This document shows, piece by piece, positions 38,138 to 46,558 of a stretch of DNA of 64,000 nucleotides. The translations under genes were made by a program, and so were the position numbers. Origin of the DNA: an uncultured Bacteroidota bacterium (GTDB lineage: Bacteria; Bacteroidota; Bacteroidia; Flavobacteriales; Flavobacteriaceae); assembly GCA_913047695.1 (NCBI GenBank), contig CAJWUI010000002.1, forward strand, positions 62,001-126,000, in the 5' to 3' direction. Within the stretch, counting starts at the first letter, position 1. Every line of letters starts with the position of its first letter. The notes under the pieces were generated by a model. The model searched no databases and was not told where the DNA came from. It saw only the letters and a list, made by a program, of their open reading frames with translations.

Positions 38138-39469
38138 TTGGATTATTCCCAATTATTTTTTTTTATAAGTTTTGTAGAAAACCTTCAATCAATTTGGTTT
38201 CAACTTCTAATTATATTTTTATTACTAACATGCTCAGCATTAATTTCTGCCTCAGAAGTTGCTTTTTTTTCTCTCCAACTAAAATCCTTAGAAGACCTTG
38301 ATGAAGATGATATCACAACTGGAACTTCACATGTGATATCATTATTAAAGAATCCAAAGCGTCTTTTAGCGACAATTTTAGTTGCCAATAATTTTATCAA
38401 TATTGCTATTGTCCTTTTATTTACAATTCTAAGTAAAAAAATTTTTGTCGGTATAAATAATACATTTCTACTACTATTCATTGACATAGGCATTGTAACA
38501 ACTTTAATTTTAATTTTTGGTGAGATATTACCAAAGGTATACGCGAACCGAAATGCGTATGCTTTTTCATTATTTATGGCTCCTATTATTCAATTCTTAG
38601 ACCGTTTTATTTTATTTTGGATAACCTCACCTATGAGCAGGGCTACAGCTTTTTTTGAAAAGAAACTTGGTGACAAAAAAAATAAGATTTCAGTAGATCA
38701 ACTTTCCCAAGCACTTGAACTTACTGATGATCATGAAACAACATCTGATGAACAAAGAATGCTTGAAGGAATAGTGAATTTTGGTAATACTGATACTCGA
38801 GAGGTAATGTGTCCAAGAATTGATATTTTTGCTCTTTCAGATCAAATGAGCTTAGAGGAAATCATTCCTTTGATATTGAGCAAAGGCTTTTCTCGGATAC
38901 CAGTTTACAGCAAAAAAAAAGATAATATTAAAGGAATTTTGTACACCAAAGACTTACTTCCGCACCTAAATAAGTCAGACTATCAATGGCAAAAACTTTT
39001 AAAAACCCCATTGTATGTTCCAGAAAACAAAAAACTTGATGACTTACTTAAAGAATTTCAGCAGAAGAAAAATCATCTAGCAATAGTAGTTGACGAATAT
39101 GGAGGAACTTCGGGATTAATTACTCTTGAAGATATTATAGAAGAAATCATTGGAGATATAAGTGATGAGTTTGATGAAATAGATTTAAATTATTCTAAAA
39201 TTGACGAATTAACTTACGTTTTTGATGCAAAAATAAGCCTCAAAGACTTTTTTAAGATAATAAATATTGAAGATTTAGGATTTTTTGATAACATTAAAGG
39301 CGACGCAGAAACTTTAGCAGGTCTTGTTCTTGAAATTACAAAGAAGTTTCCTAGGCGTGGACAAAAAGTTGCTTTTAAGGGCTACAAATTTATTGTTGAG
39401 GATGTTGATCAGTTTAGAGTTAAGCAGATAAAAGTATGTTTACCTAATAATATGAATAAATCAAATTAA
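38138..39469 (+). CDS. gldE: Gliding-motility-associated protein GldE (CNNM/CBS)
   Basis: Integral membrane protein of the CNNM/CorC family linked to gliding in Flavobacterium. Four hydrophobic segments between about residues 5 and 165 (CNNM, with SALISASEVAFFSLQ near 33 and FGEILPKVYANRN near 130), two CBS domains (about 210-335; VMCPRIDIFALSD, VDEYGGTSGLITLEDIIEEIIGDI) and a C-terminal CorC/HlyC transporter-associated domain. The start is TTG at 38138. Position after mutY and ssb and overlapping gldD is the conserved flavobacterial arrangement, which is the main reason for naming it GldE rather than a generic hemolysin-like protein. Confidence 0.9.
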   Translation: MDYSQLFFFISFVENLQSIWFQLLIIFLLLTCSALISASEVAFFSLQLKSLEDLDEDDITTGTSHVISLLKNPKRLLATILVANNFINIAIVLLFTILSKKIFVGINNTFLLLFIDIGIVTTLILIFGEILPKVYANRNAYAFSLFMAPIIQFLDRFILFWITSPMSRATAFFEKKLGDKKNKISVDQLSQALELTDDHETTSDEQRMLEGIVNFGNTDTREVMCPRIDIFALSDQMSLEEIIPLILSKGFSRIPVYSKKKDNIKGILYTKDLLPHLNKSDYQWQKLLKTPLYVPENKKLDDLLKEFQQKKNHLAIVVDEYGGTSGLITLEDIIEEIIGDISDEFDEIDLNYSKIDELTYVFDAKISLKDFFKIINIEDLGFFDNIKGDAETLAGLVLEITKKFPRRGQKVAFKGYKFIVEDVDQFRVKQIKVCLPNNMNKSN

Positions 39470-40023
39470 TGTTAATCAAAAATTTTTCCTTTTGTTTAAT
39501 ACTTTTATTTTTATGGACTTGTAATTCAGATTCGCAACCTAAACCCGAAGCTTACTTAAGATTGAAATATGACAAACCAAGTTATATGGCTGTTAAGAAG
39601 CATCCTAACTTTTCATTTGAGTATAATACCCATGCAGAATTAAAAATAAATAAAAATAAATCACCACAATTGATTTATCCAAAAATGAAAGCTACGCTCT
39701 ACATGAATTATAATTCAGTTAAGAAAAATATAGATTCACTATTAAACGATGCATACCAACTTCCTTTTAAACATATTTCAAAAGCGGAATCAATTCCTGA
39801 AAAAATTTTCATCAATAATGAAAAAAAAGTTTACGGGACACTTTTTTCAGTAATAGGTGACGCTGCATCTCAATTTCAATTTTTTTTGACAGACAGTACA
39901 AATCATTTTTTGGTAGGTTCGGTCTATTTTTATGCAAGGCCAAATTATGATTCCTTATTTCCAGCAATTAAATTTCTCGAAAAGGATTTAATTTATCTTA
40001 TAGAAACATTTGAATGGAAATAA
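39469..40023 (+). CDS. gldD: Gliding motility lipoprotein GldD
   Basis: Lipoprotein required for gliding and, in model flavobacteria, for type IX secretion-dependent surface adhesin function. The 184 residues start with a lipoprotein signal whose lipobox is LWTC (Cys18), followed by PKPEAYLRLKYDKPSYMAVK, MKATLYMNYNSVKKNIDSLL near 64 and GDAASQFQFFLTDSTNHFLVG near 129, all GldD wording. The ATG overlaps the gldE stop (TAATG), so the pair is translationally coupled. Other gld/spr genes are not in the window. Confidence 0.93.
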   Translation: MLIKNFSFCLILLFLWTCNSDSQPKPEAYLRLKYDKPSYMAVKKHPNFSFEYNTHAELKINKNKSPQLIYPKMKATLYMNYNSVKKNIDSLLNDAYQLPFKHISKAESIPEKIFINNEKKVYGTLFSVIGDAASQFQFFLTDSTNHFLVGSVYFYARPNYDSLFPAIKFLEKDLIYLIETFEWK

Positions 40024-40097
40024 AAAAATATATGTGTTAACATTGGGCATTAATTAGATATGGTTACTTATAAAAAAAGATGCATTTTTGCATCGCT

Positions 40098-41000
40098 GTG
40101 AACTTATCAATTAAAAAATGGTTTTATCTAATTATACTTTCCATTATTTGGGGAAGTTCTTACATCTTAATCAAAAAAGGGCTTGTAGGCCTTGATCCCT
40201 TACAATTAGGATCCTTACGAATAATTATTACAACAATAATCTTATCTATCTTTGGGTGGAGTAAATTAAGTAAAATACCCAAAGACTCCTGGAAATGGAT
40301 CGCTTTAACTGGCTACTTTGGTACTTTTTTTCCTACTTTCTTATTCGCATACGCTGAGACAGTTATTGATTCTTCTGTTGCTGCTGTTCTAAATGGAATG
40401 ACTCCCCTATTTACGCTATTAATCGGTCTTTTATTTTTTAGAAGTGAATTAAAAATAAAAAAATTACTCGGTATAATGCTTGGTTTTGTTGGAACATTAG
40501 TTTTGGTATCTAATGAACTTACAATCAATACTGGTCCAAAAAGTTGGTATTCTTATTTGGTAGTTTTAGCAGCCTTTTGCTACGCTATAAATGTAAACCT
40601 AATAAAATACAAACTAGAGGGTATATCTGCACTTGCTATAGCTTTAGGAAACTTTGTAGCCATATTATTTCCAGCTACGCTAGTATTAATTTTTTCAAAT
40701 TTTCCTATACAAGAAGTCTTAAAGGGAACTAAAGTGTCAATTTCGATTACGTATGTTTTTATTTTGGCTTTTTTTGGTACAGCTTTGGCAAAAGTCATGT
40801 TTAATGATTTAGTTGCAATTTCGTCCCCCGTGTTTTCAATTTCTATTACTTATTTACTTCCAATTGTTGCAATTTTGTGGGGTGTTTTAGATAATGAAAT
40901 TTTTACATTAATACAGTGGATTGGATGTGCTTTCATCCTCCTAGGAGTCTATTTGGTGACAGAAAGTAAAAGACTTAGTAATAAAAAAATTGTTAAATGA
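40098..41000 (+). CDS. EamA/DMT-family transporter
   Basis: Ten-helix drug/metabolite-superfamily inner-membrane permease of 300 residues. Two EamA repeats are visible: IILSIIWGSSYILIKKGLVG near 11 with AAVLNGMTPLFTLLIGLLFF near 93, and a second repeat from about 145 ending GCAFILLGVYLVTESKRL. Substrate unknown. The GTG at 40098 gives the family N-terminus (VNLSIKKWFY); an ATG at 40080 would add six residues but sits in a GATGCA-TTTT-GCATC-like promoter-region sequence and is less likely. Not obviously linked to its neighbours. Confidence 0.82.
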   Translation: MNLSIKKWFYLIILSIIWGSSYILIKKGLVGLDPLQLGSLRIIITTIILSIFGWSKLSKIPKDSWKWIALTGYFGTFFPTFLFAYAETVIDSSVAAVLNGMTPLFTLLIGLLFFRSELKIKKLLGIMLGFVGTLVLVSNELTINTGPKSWYSYLVVLAAFCYAINVNLIKYKLEGISALAIALGNFVAILFPATLVLIFSNFPIQEVLKGTKVSISITYVFILAFFGTALAKVMFNDLVAISSPVFSISITYLLPIVAILWGVLDNEIFTLIQWIGCAFILLGVYLVTESKRLSNKKIVK

Positions 41001-41028
41001 ATATTTAATAAATTTACGCTAAAATGAT

Positions 41029-42447
41029 ATGAAATTCTTAATTAATCTTGTTTTCACTTTACAAATTTCGCTTTCTCTCGCTCAAAAAAAATATGATATT
41101 ATTTTGAAATCCATTGAAAACAATGCTTCAAAATATGAAAACGTAGCAAATCAAATATGGTCTTTCGCAGAAGTTGGTTATCAAGAAGAAAAAAGTAGCA
41201 TTTTGCTTCAAAAAATACTTTCGGAGGAAGATTTTTCAATAGAAACTGAAGTAGCAAATATTCCAACTGCTTTTGTTGCATCATATGGTTCGGGTAGTCC
41301 AGTTATAGGTATTTTAGGAGAATATGATGCGCTACCAGGTCTTTCACAACAAGCGGTACCTTATAAACTTTCCGGGAATGACAAGGCGGGACATGCTTGT
41401 GGGCATCATCTTTTCGGTACAGCTTCAGCCGCAGCGGCAATCGCAATAAAGAATCATATCAAAAATCAGAAAATATCGGGGACCATAAAATATTATGGGT
41501 GTCCTGCTGAAGAGGGAGGATCTGGAAAAGTTTATATGGTAAGAGAAGGACTGTTTGATGATTTAGATGTTGCTCTTCACTGGCATGCTGCAGACGAAAA
41601 TTCAGCTAGTGCTGGAAAAGCTCTAGCAAACAAAACTGCAAAATTTAGATTTTATGGTGTTTCTTCTCATGCTTCTGGCTCACCTCAAAATGGACGTTCA
41701 GCATTGGACGGTGTTGAAGCAATGAATAATATGGTAAATATGCTAAGAGAACATACAACTGAAAGCACAAGGATTCACTACGTTATAACTAGGGGAGGCA
41801 ATGCCCCAAATGTTGTACCTGATTTTGCTGAGGTATACTATTACGCTAGACATGAAAAAAGAGATGAAGTTCAAAATATTTTTAATAGAATTGTTAGTGC
41901 GGCAGAAGGGGCAGCTATCGGAACTGAAACAACAATGGACTACGAGGTAATTAGCGGTGTTCATGAACTTTTACATATAGAAAGTTTACAAAAAAGGATG
42001 CACAAAAATTTAGAAAAAATCGGAGGATATTTCTATGACGAAAAAGAAAAAGCTTTTGCAGAAGAAATTTCAAAAACATTAGGTTTAAAATTAAACACAA
42101 AATATGTTAGAGGTGTTGTACCCTATAATCCTATTGGTAAAGCAGGTGGTTCTACTGATGTTGGAGATGTAAGTTTTACTGTTCCCACTGTTGGTTTAAG
42201 AGCTGCAACATGGGTACCAGGAACTTCTGCACATAGCTGGCAAGCGGTTGCAGCAGGAGGTACAAGCATCGGTATAAAAGGGATGATGGTTGCAGCAAAG
42301 ACATTAGCTTTAACTGGGATGCAGTTGATTGATGAACCGAAAGCAATTTCACTAGCCAAAAAAGAATTTTTAAACCAGAGAGGACTTGATTTTAAATATA
42401 AACCACTTTTAGGCAATAGAAAACCTGCTTTAGATTACAGAAATTAA
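41029..42447 (+). CDS. Secreted M20-family amidohydrolase
   Basis: Zinc-dependent amidohydrolase related to aminobenzoyl-glutamate hydrolase (AbgB) and hippurate hydrolases. A signal peptide (MKFLINLVFTLQISLSLAQ) is followed by WSFAEVGYQEEKS near 44, GEYDALPGLSQQ near 98, the metal motif GHACGHHLFGTASAAA near 119 and PAEEGGSGKVYMVREGLFDD near 160; the dimerisation lid spans about 205-320. Length 472. A periplasmic location is inferred from the signal peptide and is unlike the cytoplasmic AbgB. Likely clips amino acids from N-acylated or peptide-like substrates. Confidence 0.86.
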   Translation: MKFLINLVFTLQISLSLAQKKYDIILKSIENNASKYENVANQIWSFAEVGYQEEKSSILLQKILSEEDFSIETEVANIPTAFVASYGSGSPVIGILGEYDALPGLSQQAVPYKLSGNDKAGHACGHHLFGTASAAAAIAIKNHIKNQKISGTIKYYGCPAEEGGSGKVYMVREGLFDDLDVALHWHAADENSASAGKALANKTAKFRFYGVSSHASGSPQNGRSALDGVEAMNNMVNMLREHTTESTRIHYVITRGGNAPNVVPDFAEVYYYARHEKRDEVQNIFNRIVSAAEGAAIGTETTMDYEVISGVHELLHIESLQKRMHKNLEKIGGYFYDEKEKAFAEEISKTLGLKLNTKYVRGVVPYNPIGKAGGSTDVGDVSFTVPTVGLRAATWVPGTSAHSWQAVAAGGTSIGIKGMMVAAKTLALTGMQLIDEPKAISLAKKEFLNQRGLDFKYKPLLGNRKPALDYRN

Positions 42448-42456
42448 ATTTTGGTT

Positions 42457-43116
42457 ATGAATAAAAATTTTTTTAAAGTTCTTTTTCTTTTTGGTTCAAT
42501 TTCATTTTCTCAAGTATATAATTTTAATTCTGTTAGTAACGGAAAAAGCATAATTCATAAAATAATGTTAGATGAAAATTATTTTGTTGAAACTCAATAC
42601 CTAACAAAAACATCAGAATTCGTATTAACTCGAGGTGGATATTACAATAAAACGGAGACAAAAATTATTAAAGTTAATTTAGAATTCAACTCAAATTTTT
42701 TTAAAGACAGTCTTAAGTTCGTCGAATTTGAAAAAAAAGATTCTTGGGTAAAACTATCGCAAAAGCCTATTGAATTGAATGGGATATGGTTGATGGCAGG
42801 GAGAATTACAGATGAGGGAGAAAAAAGAAGAGACATTTCAAAACCAAGAAAAACAATGAAATTTTTGAAAGATGGAAATTTTCAATGGATCGCATTTAAT
42901 ATTGACACCTTTCAATTCTTTGGTTCAGGAGGTGGAACCTATTCTGCTAAAAATGGAATTTATACTGAAAATATTGAATTCTTTTCGCGAAACAATAATA
43001 GTGTTGGAAAAATTTTACCATTTAATTACAGTCTTAAAGGCGTTGATTGGCATCATTCAGGTAAGAGTAGCAAGGGAGATCCTATTTATGAAATTTGGAC
43101 AAAAAGAATCGATTAA
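42457..43116 (+). CDS. Secreted protein, DUF4488/lipocalin-like
   Basis: A 219-residue exported protein: signal peptide MNKNFFKVLFLFGSISFSQV, then a long beta-rich body. The second half (ELNGIWLMAGRITDEGEK, RKTMKFLKDGNFQWIAFN, GGGTYSAKNGIYTENIEFF, PIYEIWTKR) resembles the DUF4488-type or lipocalin-like beta-barrel proteins of Bacteroidetes. I do not recognise a specific function. The ATG at 42457 is preferred to the TTG at 42451. It starts 9 nt after the amidohydrolase stop, so the two are probably co-transcribed. Confidence 0.7.
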   Translation: MNKNFFKVLFLFGSISFSQVYNFNSVSNGKSIIHKIMLDENYFVETQYLTKTSEFVLTRGGYYNKTETKIIKVNLEFNSNFFKDSLKFVEFEKKDSWVKLSQKPIELNGIWLMAGRITDEGEKRRDISKPRKTMKFLKDGNFQWIAFNIDTFQFFGSGGGTYSAKNGIYTENIEFFSRNNNSVGKILPFNYSLKGVDWHHSGKSSKGDPIYEIWTKRID

Positions 43117-43132
43117 TTACTTCACAAAAATT

Positions 43133-43140
43133 TACCTTTG
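43133..43140 (+). promoter_or_regulatory. -7 box (TACCTTTG) upstream of the thioesterase gene
   Basis: Exact TAnnTTTG 37 nt before the ATG. A TTA 17 nt upstream (43113-43115) is a one-mismatch -33 candidate. Confidence 0.5.
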
Positions 43141-43177
43141 AAGAGATATTTAAACCAGAATACATTTTAAAACGACT

Positions 43178-44038
43178 ATGATATCCAGTCAAGAATTAAT
43201 AGATCTTTTAACAATTGATAGGAGAGAAAAGTACCACTTTGTAGGTCAAAATTATAAAACCGCCTGGGGCCGAGTCTTCGGGGGTCAGGTTCTTGGGCAA
43301 TCACTTCATGCAGCCTACCAAACAGTTCCAAATAATCGAATAGCCCATTCTATGCATGGATACTTTATTCTTGGAGGAGATGTTAATATACCGATCGATT
43401 ATCATGTTGATGATATTCGAGATGGAAGGAGCTTTACAACAAGACGTGTAGTAGCGTTTCAAGAAGGTAAAGCCATTTTTAATATGGCTGCATCATTCCA
43501 TATTAAAGAAGAAGGTGAAAATCATCAAATACAAATGCCTAATGTACTTACGCCTGACTTACTATTAACAGATATTCAGCAAGCAGAAGCATTACAAAAA
43601 AAAGATCCAATACGTTTTCAAAGATTAATGAAAGCACATCCACAAATTTTCGAATTCAAACCCGTCAATAAAGCCATTTATCTACAAACTAGAAATTCAT
43701 TACCATTGGCTCATATTTGGTTTAGAATAAAAGATAAAATCACTGCAGATATTGCTCTTCAACAACAGATTTTAGCTTTCGCTTCTGATTATAGTCTTTT
43801 ATTAACAGCAACTTTACCACATAGACAGAAAATTGTGGATTCAAAAATGTATTATGCAAGTTTGGACCACGCATTGTGGTTTCACCGCGATTTTAAGATT
43901 GATGATTGGTTACTTTATGCAATAGAGAGTCCAAGTGCCTCTAATGCTAGAGGTTTTTCAAAAGGAAGTATTTTTGACCAAAAAGGGAAAATGATTGCTT
44001 CTGTAACTCAAGAAGGACTAATGCGTGAATTTAAATGA
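43178..44038 (+). CDS. tesB: Acyl-CoA thioesterase II
   Basis: Cytoplasmic double-hotdog thioesterase hydrolysing acyl-CoA to fatty acid and CoA. TesB wording is clear: YKTAWGRVFGGQVLGQSLHA near 24-43, HSMHGYFILGGDVNIPI near 57, RDGRSFTTRRVVAFQEGKAIF near 84 and the second hotdog with YASLDHALWFHRDFKIDDW near 226 and GRSKGxxF-like ARGFSKGSIFDQKG near 260. Catalytic Asp lies near residue 211 (AFASDYSLLL). Length 286 is standard. It overlaps the following DUF2490 gene by 4 nt. Confidence 0.94.
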   Translation: MISSQELIDLLTIDRREKYHFVGQNYKTAWGRVFGGQVLGQSLHAAYQTVPNNRIAHSMHGYFILGGDVNIPIDYHVDDIRDGRSFTTRRVVAFQEGKAIFNMAASFHIKEEGENHQIQMPNVLTPDLLLTDIQQAEALQKKDPIRFQRLMKAHPQIFEFKPVNKAIYLQTRNSLPLAHIWFRIKDKITADIALQQQILAFASDYSLLLTATLPHRQKIVDSKMYYASLDHALWFHRDFKIDDWLLYAIESPSASNARGFSKGSIFDQKGKMIASVTQEGLMREFK

Positions 44039-44766
44039 AGATGAGGTTAGTTAGTTTTTTAATTTTTTCTCTTAGCATATGCTTTATTAATAAATCCATT
44101 TCACAGGAATATGAAAAGGTCAACGGCTTATGGAATGCAGCTTTTATAGATTTACCAATTTCAAAAAAAATGAGTTTTAGAACTGAATTTCATTCACGAA
44201 CCATATCTTATTTTGGTATTTGGGATCAACAGCTTTTAAGACCTCAATTTTCTTATAAATCGTCAAAAAATTTATCATGGAGAGCAGGATATACATTTAT
44301 TAAAAATTTCGATCAAGATAATACTGCTGATGCAAGGTTAAGGAGGGAGCACAATATTTGGGAGCAGGTTGAATTTTCTGCTCCACTAAGTAAATCTTCA
44401 TTTAGGACTTGGATTCGCCTTGAGCACAGATTTCAAGAGAATTTACCACTTCAAAAAAATAGAAATTTAAAAAGCTTTAACTTTTCTAGTAGACTAAGAT
44501 TTAGATTGACTTATTCAAAAAACCTATCCAAAGAAGACGCTAAAACTGTTTGGGATCTTGTTATTTATGATGAAATCTTCTCATTGTTAAACACTCAGGG
44601 CATTCCTTATAAGTTCAATCAAAACTGGACTTTCCTTGGTTTAAACATAAAATTTAATAAAAAATTGAATATTCTTACCGGCTTTCAAAAAAATACTATT
44701 CTTAAGCCATCTAGTGATTATCTAATTAATAGATTATGGAATACCATAATATTCTACAAAATTTAG
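44035..44766 (+). CDS. DUF2490 outer-membrane-like protein
   Basis: A 243-residue exported beta-barrel-like protein. A signal peptide to about residue 23 (NKSISQ) precedes LWNAAFIDLPISKKMSFRTE, ISYFGIWDQQLLRPQFSYK and RLRREHNIWEQVEF, typical of DUF2490. Alternating hydrophobic and polar residues and Arg/aromatic pairs indicate antiparallel strands, and the protein ends with I-F-Y-K-I. Function of the family is unknown. Its ATG overlaps the tesB stop, implying coupling. Confidence 0.8.
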   Translation: MKMRLVSFLIFSLSICFINKSISQEYEKVNGLWNAAFIDLPISKKMSFRTEFHSRTISYFGIWDQQLLRPQFSYKSSKNLSWRAGYTFIKNFDQDNTADARLRREHNIWEQVEFSAPLSKSSFRTWIRLEHRFQENLPLQKNRNLKSFNFSSRLRFRLTYSKNLSKEDAKTVWDLVIYDEIFSLLNTQGIPYKFNQNWTFLGLNIKFNKKLNILTGFQKNTILKPSSDYLINRLWNTIIFYKI

Positions 44767-44884
44767 GGCAAATTAATTTTATAGATAAATTTTTAAGTGA
44801 ACTTTTCCAGATTAATTGGGTTTGTAATTAGAATTTAATTAAATACAGAAAGATTTTTTTATTTTTAAGAGAAATACGAAAATT

Positions 44885-45253
44885 ATGATAAAAGACAGTG
44901 CATGGAGACCATTACCCGATTTTTTAACAATTGGTAACAGCAAAATTGAGGGATTAGGACTTTTTGCATTAAAAGACCTGCCTGAGGGAAAAGATTTAGG
45001 AATGACACATATTTTTGATAAAAGATTTAAAGACCAATATATAAGATTACCTCTTGGAGCATTTATCAATCACCATGAAATACCAAATTGTGATGCGATT
45101 TTTGCAGATTTTGATCCGGAAATAGGGGAGATCAAGCACATACGAATAATAACTTCCAAAAAAATAAACAAGGGAGAGGAAATTACAGTCAAGTACATAA
45201 TAAACAAACTTAAAAACCCAAATTGGGAGCATGAATACGAAGCTACCCAATGA
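44885..45253 (+). CDS. Stand-alone SET-domain protein
   Basis: A 122-residue protein comprising little but a SET domain: IEGLGLFALKDLPEGKDL near residues 20-37, the SAM/pseudoknot motif GAFINHHEIPNCDA near 58-71 and GEEITVKYIINK near 98-109 with the conserved Tyr. SET proteins methylate lysine with SAM; in bacteria the substrates are mostly undefined. A Cys-rich post-SET zinc region is missing. There is no obvious partner; the DUF2490 gene is 118 bp upstream. Confidence 0.8.
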   Translation: MIKDSAWRPLPDFLTIGNSKIEGLGLFALKDLPEGKDLGMTHIFDKRFKDQYIRLPLGAFINHHEIPNCDAIFADFDPEIGEIKHIRIITSKKINKGEEITVKYIINKLKNPNWEHEYEATQ

Positions 45254-45520
45254 TATATTCTAATATTGTCTAGAAAAATTATTACTTAAATCTAAATCTG
45301 TTTTCAATAATTGTAATTTCTAAATAAAAATAATATTTATAATTAAAATCGTTTTTTGCTACAAAATTTAATTATAATTTTTCATTATTAAATAAAGGTA
45401 TTGAAAGTATGGTCTCAAAAATTAGTGTTTAAATACTGGATTATTAACAATCTGTTAATTATTTATACTATTTTTTGCTAAAAACATAATTAAAAACTTA
45501 AATTCTTACAGAGATTTTAT
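45254..45520. other. AT-rich gap without a gene
   Basis: No plausible reading frame on either strand. The stretch holds two copies of the 10-mer TTTTTTGCTA (45352-45361 and 45471-45480) and a perfect 7-bp inverted repeat ATTAACA-ATC-TGTTAAT at 45443-45459. The promoter and small RNA described next occupy the right-hand end of the gap. Confidence 0.5.
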
Positions 45521-45528
45521 TACTTTTG
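45521..45528 (+). promoter_or_regulatory. -7 box for the small RNA (TACTTTTG)
   Basis: Exact TAnnTTTG about 41 nt upstream of the terminator hairpin. No TTG occurs at the usual distance; TTA and TTC at 45497-45506 are the closest. The predicted start is near 45534. Confidence 0.5.
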
Positions 45529-45533
45529 CAATA

Positions 45534-45600
45534 TCAATTCTTCGAGAAATGAATTGGTTTATGGTTATAGCCTTTGGGAATAATTCCCAAAGGCTTTTTT
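45534..45600 (+). ncRNA. Candidate small non-coding RNA, about 67 nt
   Basis: A -7 box, a first hairpin (CAATTC and GAATTG, 45535-45540 with 45551-45556, 10-nt loop TTCGAGAAAT), a 12-nt linker and a strong terminator hairpin form a compact transcription unit with no reading frame. It lies in a 410-bp intergenic region, 64 nt before the next gene, which lies beyond the terminator. The two-hairpin layout recalls small conserved RNAs described in Flavobacteria (for example the Flavo-1 motif), but I cannot verify a match. It could alternatively be a leader attenuator. Confidence 0.55.
45569..45600 (+). terminator. Strong rho-independent terminator of the small RNA
   Basis: AGCCTTTGGGAA and TTCCCAAAGGCT form a perfect 12-bp stem with the 3-nt loop TAA, followed by TTTTT. 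It does not follow any coding sequence on the plus strand within 300 nt, which is why a short RNA is proposed. Confidence 0.88.
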
Positions 45601-45663
45601 AATAGATCTGTTTATTTAAGTAGGTCCTAAATTTATCACAATTAAAAGAATCTATATTTAAAT

Positions 45664-46485
45664 TTGAGAATGTATCAATTTTTTTTAGCTACTATGATCT
45701 GTTTTGTTGGATTTACTCAGATTTCCTATAGATCATTTAAATTACCTAAATCAGTCTCAGAAACATCTGGACTTGAATCCTTTGGCAACTATCTGATAAC
45801 ACACAACGACTCGGGTGATAAACCAAAACTTTATGTAATTTCTAGTAGTGGGGAAAAAATAATTGAGATAAAAATTAATAATATAGAAAATAATGATTGG
45901 GAGGATATTTCGTCAGATTCAGACCACTTTTATATTGCTGATACTGGAAACAAATATGGAACAAGAGAAAATTTAAAAATATACATTCTGAATAAAAATT
46001 TTATACTTAAAGGGTCCATAGGAATTAAATACTCTAGACAGTCAAATTATATAAAGAACAAAAAAAGTGAATTTGATGCTGAAAGTTTAGCTGTTGTTGG
46101 AGATGAATTGGTCTTGTTTTCTAAAAATAGGAGAACATTGAAATCAGAAATATATGTTTTTCCAAAAAAAAAGGGAAACTATATCCTAGAACCAAAGGCA
46201 ACAATTAATTCGAAAGCCCTTATTACAGGTGCCGATTATGATGATATCAATGACCTTATGGTTTTAACAGGATATAGTTTGAAGGGCGATCAATTTATTT
46301 TTAAAATAAATAATTTTAAAGGGAATAGTTATAAAAACTTAAAGCTTGACCGATATAAAATACCAGTTCGAAATTCACAGATTGAAGCTATTAAAATAAT
46401 TAATCAACAAGAGTTTTGGGTTAGTTCTGAAAGTGAAGAACAAAACACACCCAGCTTATTTCGTATCAAAATAGAATCAGAATAA
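45664..46485 (+). CDS. Secreted protein, probable beta-propeller
   Basis: A 273-residue exported protein not assigned to a named family. A signal-peptide-like segment (to about residue 19) is followed by repeated strand-turn units: SETSGLESFGNYLITHNDSG, NNDWEDISSDSDHFYIADTGN, SEFDAESLAVVGDELVLFSKN and SKALITGADYDDINDLMVLTG. The spacing of D/E-rich turns suggests a propeller like SdiA-regulated or NHL proteins. Start is either TTG at 45664 or ATG at 45670; TTG is kept because it gives the signal peptide a basic residue. Confidence 0.65.
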   Translation: MRMYQFFLATMICFVGFTQISYRSFKLPKSVSETSGLESFGNYLITHNDSGDKPKLYVISSSGEKIIEIKINNIENNDWEDISSDSDHFYIADTGNKYGTRENLKIYILNKNFILKGSIGIKYSRQSNYIKNKKSEFDAESLAVVGDELVLFSKNRRTLKSEIYVFPKKKGNYILEPKATINSKALITGADYDDINDLMVLTGYSLKGDQFIFKINNFKGNSYKNLKLDRYKIPVRNSQIEAIKIINQQEFWVSSESEEQNTPSLFRIKIESE

Positions 46486-46558
46486 TTTCCTTTTAGACAT
46501 TTGCATCAAACAAAATTTTTATAATAAATTGTTACCTATAAAAAATTAATAAAATTGA

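Noticed and set aside
40079-40094. GATGCA-TTTT-GCATC inverted repeat before the EamA transporter
   Set aside because: Short stem without T run; it looks like part of a promoter region and is not distinctive in AT-rich DNA.
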